Source: an uncultured Muribaculaceae bacterium
GTDB lineage: Bacteria; Bacteroidota; Bacteroidia; Bacteroidales; Muribaculaceae
Length of the DNA: 15,585 nucleotides
Reading direction: 5' to 3'
Assembly: GCA_910584735.1 (NCBI GenBank)
Contig: CAJUBM010000070.1
Span: forward strand, 1-15,585
The notes beneath the pieces were generated by a model. The model was not told the origin of the DNA and did not search any database. It saw only the letters and a program-made list of their open reading frames with translations. This document shows, one piece after another, positions 13,271 to 15,585 of the stretch (its first letter is position 1; each line of letters opens with the position of its first letter). The position numbers and the translations under genes are program-made.

Positions 13271-14269
13271 TCAGGTCGAGAACGTCCATCGCAGTGTTCC
13301 GGGGTCGTATATGATGGTGAAGGTGGCGAGTGAGCTTGCGAGGTTGGCAGGGGTGATGGCGGCGGTGCCGGGATAGATTGGCTTGGCGAGGCCGATTCCG
13401 AAAACGAAGCGTATCATACGCTGCTTTTTAGGATTCTTGGGGTCGGTCAACGACACGGAGCTACGACCGAGGCCGAAGCGTATGTTGCCGTGTCGGTCGG
13501 TATGCCGCGTTACGAGTGTCGAGGCGTCGGCAGACCATCCCTCTGCCTTGACTGACAGGAAGCTGTGCGGGTTTGTGGAAAAGAGGATTTTAGAGCCGTC
13601 GAGTTTTACGGCGTAAATTGAGCCGTACAGCCCCCAGCCTTTCTTGGCCGGGCAGTATGGCCGCGCGGCGCGTTGCTCGGCGGTGGCGAACTTGTTCTTG
13701 TAGGGGTTGCGCTTGCGCACACGCCGAAAGAGATACGGCACATATCCGGCGGCGGTGAGTGTCTGCGCGCCGAGTAGGTGCAGCTCGCCGTTGATTACCT
13801 GACAGGAGATTTGCGAGGCTTTATAGAGGTTGTCGGCGGTGCCGACGCCGAGCAGGGAGTTTATGGTCTGTATCTGTTTCTTGATGTCGGCCACGTCGCG
13901 CCGCGCGGCGTTTAGGTCAACGACCTGTTGGGCGCGCATGGCTCCGGCTCGCTCTGTTGTGGCTTGTTGTATCTGAATCAGTGTGAGATCGGCCTGTGCG
14001 CCGGTGTATAGGTTGACGCTCCGTGCGGCAAGGTAGATGTGGTTGCGGTCGGCGTTGCCCTGCGAAAGCGCGGTGAGAGCCGGACGCGCCGTTTTCAGGG
14101 CCTCGTGCCACTTGATGATGATGTCGAGGTTGGCCTGTGTTCCAGCGGTGGCGAGTATGTCGACAATCTTTTGGAGAATAGAGCCGACGGTTTCGGGCGA
14201 CACGGAGTTTGAGGCCGTCGTGTTCCTGAACTGGGTTATGAGTTGGGTTAAGGTCGTTACGTCTATCAT
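13271..14269 (-). CDS. Probable phage tail/appendage protein
   Basis: A 332-residue protein starting at the Met codon 14267-14269 (MIDVTTLTQLITQFRN). An upstream in-frame Met would add an Arg-rich extension across the promoter region and is rejected. The N-terminal half (about 1-145) is helical, with a coiled-coil stretch QQVVDLNAARRDVADIKKQI. The C-terminal half (about 160-332) is beta-rich with many aromatic and Gly residues, ending RWTFST. The helical stalk plus beta head resembles tail-fibre or baseplate appendage proteins, and it precedes the lysis cassette, where fibres often lie; the family is not recognised. It shares a palindrome-rich divergent promoter region with the secreted cargo gene. 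Confidence 0.55.
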   Translation of the reverse strand: MIDVTTLTQLITQFRNTTASNSVSPETVGSILQKIVDILATAGTQANLDIIIKWHEALKTARPALTALSQGNADRNHIYLAARSVNLYTGAQADLTLIQIQQATTERAGAMRAQQVVDLNAARRDVADIKKQIQTINSLLGVGTADNLYKASQISCQVINGELHLLGAQTLTAAGYVPYLFRRVRKRNPYKNKFATAEQRAARPYCPAKKGWGLYGSIYAVKLDGSKILFSTNPHSFLSVKAEGWSADASTLVTRHTDRHGNIRFGLGRSSVSLTDPKNPKKQRMIRFVFGIGLAKPIYPGTAAITPANLASSLATFTIIYDPGTLRWTFST

Positions 14270-14270
14270 T

Positions 14271-14371
14271 GCGGTAATCTTTACCGCAAAACTACGGCGA
14301 CGGTGTCGCCGAAGAAAAGACACAAAATTTCGGCGATATGCGCCGTATGTCGCCGAAAATGTGTAACTTTG
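14271..14371. promoter_or_regulatory. Divergent promoters with three palindromes (operator candidate)
   Basis: Minus-strand box TAGTTTTG (14287-14294) faces the tail protein gene; plus-strand box TAACTTTG (14364-14371) faces the cargo gene. Both match TAnnTTTG. Palindromes: GCGGTAA-TCT-TTACCGC (14271-14287), CGGCGAC-GGT-GTCGCCG (14295-14311) and TTTCGGCGA-N13-TCGCCGAAA (14328-14358). The last two share half-sites CGGCGA/TCGCCG and each sits just upstream of one -7 box. This is the layout expected for one regulator acting on both promoters. Confidence 0.55.
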
Positions 14372-14374
14372 CGT

Positions 14375-14932
14375 ATGGTACGCAGTCGAAAATATCTACT
14401 TGGAATCCTGGCAGTATGTTTAATGCTGCCGCTCTTTATGAGGGCGCAACAGAATAGTGAGCTAAAATACAATACAGTTTATACTAAATCGGGGGCAGAG
14501 CCAATAACAAATAATTTGGCAAAAATTATTCTACATAGTATCAATTTATGGCAAGAAAAATGTAAACGCCAAGTTAGAAATGGTGTTTGTATGCGTGATA
14601 CTACGAATTTTTTGATTAGCTCCATAGGACTGCCAAGTGAGGTAATATATAATCTGCCGAGCAACACAAAATATGTTTATGATGTTAGTTACGGCAATGA
14701 ATTATATAAGCAGGTGCGCAAAAATAAAAATCATAGCATAGGATATACCAAAATCGACATAGACCTTTTTGAGAATCATATAGAGATACGTTTTTTCAAC
14801 CAAACTGCCGTGGCACAAAAGAAAGGAAAACGTCAATGGTGGGAAATCAGTTCATCCGAATATGATGCTGTATTCGAGTATTCATATAACGAAGATAAAG
14901 ATGAATGGGAATTGATTGATGAAATGGATTAA
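14375..14932 (+). CDS. Secreted protein of unknown function (phage cargo/moron candidate)
   Basis: A 185-residue protein starting at 14375 (MVRSRKYLLG); the 24-codon upstream extension crosses the promoter and operator-like repeats and is rejected. The signal peptide is clear: basic MVRSRK, hydrophobic YLLGILAVCLMLPLFM, cleavage near RAQ with Gln-Gln after it. The mature part is charged, Lys/Asn/Tyr-rich and ends in an acidic EDKDEWELIDEMD tail. No family recognised. The -7 box ends 3 bases before the ATG, so the mRNA is probably leaderless or nearly so. It is AT-rich, reads against the phage late genes and is overlapped by a candidate operator, so it may be regulated in the lysogen. Confidence 0.75.
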   Translation: MVRSRKYLLGILAVCLMLPLFMRAQQNSELKYNTVYTKSGAEPITNNLAKIILHSINLWQEKCKRQVRNGVCMRDTTNFLISSIGLPSEVIYNLPSNTKYVYDVSYGNELYKQVRKNKNHSIGYTKIDIDLFENHIEIRFFNQTAVAQKKGKRQWWEISSSEYDAVFEYSYNEDKDEWELIDEMD

Positions 14933-14942
14933 GTCGCTGAAA

Positions 14943-14974
14943 AATAAAGAGGCAGCGTATAAGACTGCTTTATT
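14943..14974 (+). terminator. Weak stem-loop after the second cargo gene
   Basis: AATAAA (14943-14948) and GCAG pair with CTGC and TTTATT (14969-14974), with a 3-base bulge. There is no long T-run, so termination is uncertain. Confidence 0.3.
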
Positions 14975-15032
14975 CCATGAGCGAGGCGCGAAATGAGCGG
15001 TCGTTGATGGTGTCGGCGTGGAATCGGAACAT
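14970..15032 (-). pseudogene. Duplicated C-terminal gene fragment
   Basis: The minus strand reads M-FRFHADT-INDRSFRASLME-stop, 20 codons. INDRSFRASL closely matches the end of the gene entering at the right edge (LNDRSFRASLIR-stop). This is most simply a duplicated or leftover 3' end of that gene, separated from it by the inserted membrane protein gene. The Met at its start is probably fortuitous. Confidence 0.55.
14980..15018 (+). repeat. Left copy of direct repeat flanking the membrane protein gene
   Basis: 39 bases matching 15522-15560 at 34 positions, including an uninterrupted AATGAGCGGTCGTTGA. Both copies encode the same C-terminal peptide on the minus strand. Confidence 0.75.
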
Positions 15033-15052
15033 AAAAAGCTACCTCCAATATT

Positions 15053-15502
15053 ATGAATATGAATTACTCCAAAAATTACATCAAATATATTCCTAAAATA
15101 ATGCTCTTGGTTTACGTAATTTTGTTCCTTTGCATACCAAATGTGCCGGAGTCCGGCGTTGACAGTATCTCGGAGTTTTTGCATATTCCTTATATAAGTG
15201 GGCGTGTAATATTTATGCTGCTGTTACTGTTGTATTTCTATAAAAGCACTAAAAATTATTCCATTTCAGAAAAAATAATAGCAGCAATAAATATCGCATT
15301 ATTCCCGATATTGTTATATTTATTATATCGGGTGGAAAACCCCATTAACTTTATACCATACAGTATATCAGTTTATTTGCTAAATGGTAATGCGGAAAAT
15401 ATAACTATTATAGTGTTTGATTTATTGCTAACATTTGGAATGGGATTTCTTATTCAAAATGGCCTTATTAGTAAATATAATCAGCTCCACAAAAATAATT
15501 AA
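15053..15502 (+). CDS. Small four-helix membrane protein (phage cargo/moron candidate)
   Basis: A 149-residue, very AT-rich gene for an integral membrane protein with about four helices (roughly 13-30, 46-63, 74-93 and 115-137), a basic N-terminus (NYSKNYIKY) and a Lys/Asn-rich C-terminus. It could also start at the third codon (Met, 15059). No family is recognised. It is oriented against the late genes and lies precisely between two copies of the 3' end of a minus-strand phage gene, so it seems to have been inserted as a cassette. Small phage membrane proteins of this type often block superinfecting phage, but nothing in the sequence proves that. No good promoter box was found directly upstream. 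Confidence 0.7.
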   Translation: MNMNYSKNYIKYIPKIMLLVYVILFLCIPNVPESGVDSISEFLHIPYISGRVIFMLLLLLYFYKSTKNYSISEKIIAAINIALFPILLYLLYRVENPINFIPYSISVYLLNGNAENITIIVFDLLLTFGMGFLIQNGLISKYNQLHKNN

Positions 15503-15511
15503 GACAGATGT

Positions 15512-15585
15512 TCAGCGGATTAGCGAGGCTCGGAATGAGCGGTCGTTGAGGGCGTTGGCGACGATGCCGCAGAAGTCGCGGCCGA
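15512..15585 (-). CDS. C-terminus of a minus-strand phage gene (cut by window edge)
   Basis: Only the last 24 codons are visible, reading GRDFCGIVANALNDRSFRASLIR-stop, with the stop TGA at 15512-15514. The strand and base composition match the late phage genes. The end of this frame is duplicated at 14970-15032. The product cannot be identified from this piece. Confidence 0.55.
   Translation of the reverse strand, partial: GRDFCGIVANALNDRSFRASLIR
15522..15560 (+). repeat. Right copy of direct repeat flanking the membrane protein gene
   Basis: Partner of 14980-15018 (34 of 39 bases match). It lies inside the 3' coding end of the gene at the right edge, which makes this the probable original copy. 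Confidence 0.75.

Noticed and set aside
13271..14269. Diversity-generating retroelement target gene
   Set aside because: The C-terminal half has a beta-rich adhesin look, but no reverse transcriptase, template repeat or adenine-biased repeat pair is visible in the window.

Overview
The window looks like a Bacteroidales chromosome (a Bacteroides or Muribaculaceae-type gut bacterium) entering an integrated phage. The pointers are -7 boxes of the form TAnnTTTG, a tRNA without encoded CCA, a phage-type Bacteroidetes integrase that lacks canonical catalytic residues, and secreted proteins with Gln right after the signal peptide. No species can be named from the sequence alone.

Host side (1 to about 1200): a minus-strand pair made of a lipoprotein and, overlapping it by ATGA, a polyprenyl (farnesyl/geranylgeranyl-type) diphosphate synthase that runs off the left edge. 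Then come tRNA-Ser(GGA) and its terminator. A tyrosine integrase gene starts about 210 bp downstream of the tRNA, so the phage probably entered at or just beside this tRNA. The other attachment site is not in the window.

Phage side (about 1200 to the right edge): structural and lysis genes lie on the minus strand. Read in transcription order from the right edge they are: the C-terminus of an unknown gene; a probable tail/appendage protein (13271-14269); a lysis cassette of holin-like protein, zinc amidase and a candidate one-piece spanin (11533-12885); the tail tape measure protein (4419-8927); and a large tail-tip/baseplate-type protein (2615-4402) whose stop codon lies 1 bp from the convergent integrase stop. 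Head, terminase, portal and replication genes are not here.

Four plus-strand units are embedded between these modules and look like cargo (morons): two secreted proteins (10783-11469 and 14375-14932), a four-helix membrane protein (15053-15502) flanked by direct repeats, and a non-coding transcript unit (about 12941-13166). The last has a near-ideal Bacteroidetes promoter, three repeated GATAGC stem modules and a strong intrinsic terminator; it is the best candidate here for something undescribed. The protein genes are clearly more AT-rich than the minus-strand phage genes.

A 1.85-kb stretch upstream of the tape measure gene (8928-10782) has no convincing gene. It begins with a dense row of hairpins, one with a UUCG tetraloop, followed by GC-rich sequence with scattered palindromes. 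It may hold structured RNA, a cis-acting DNA region or a decayed insertion.
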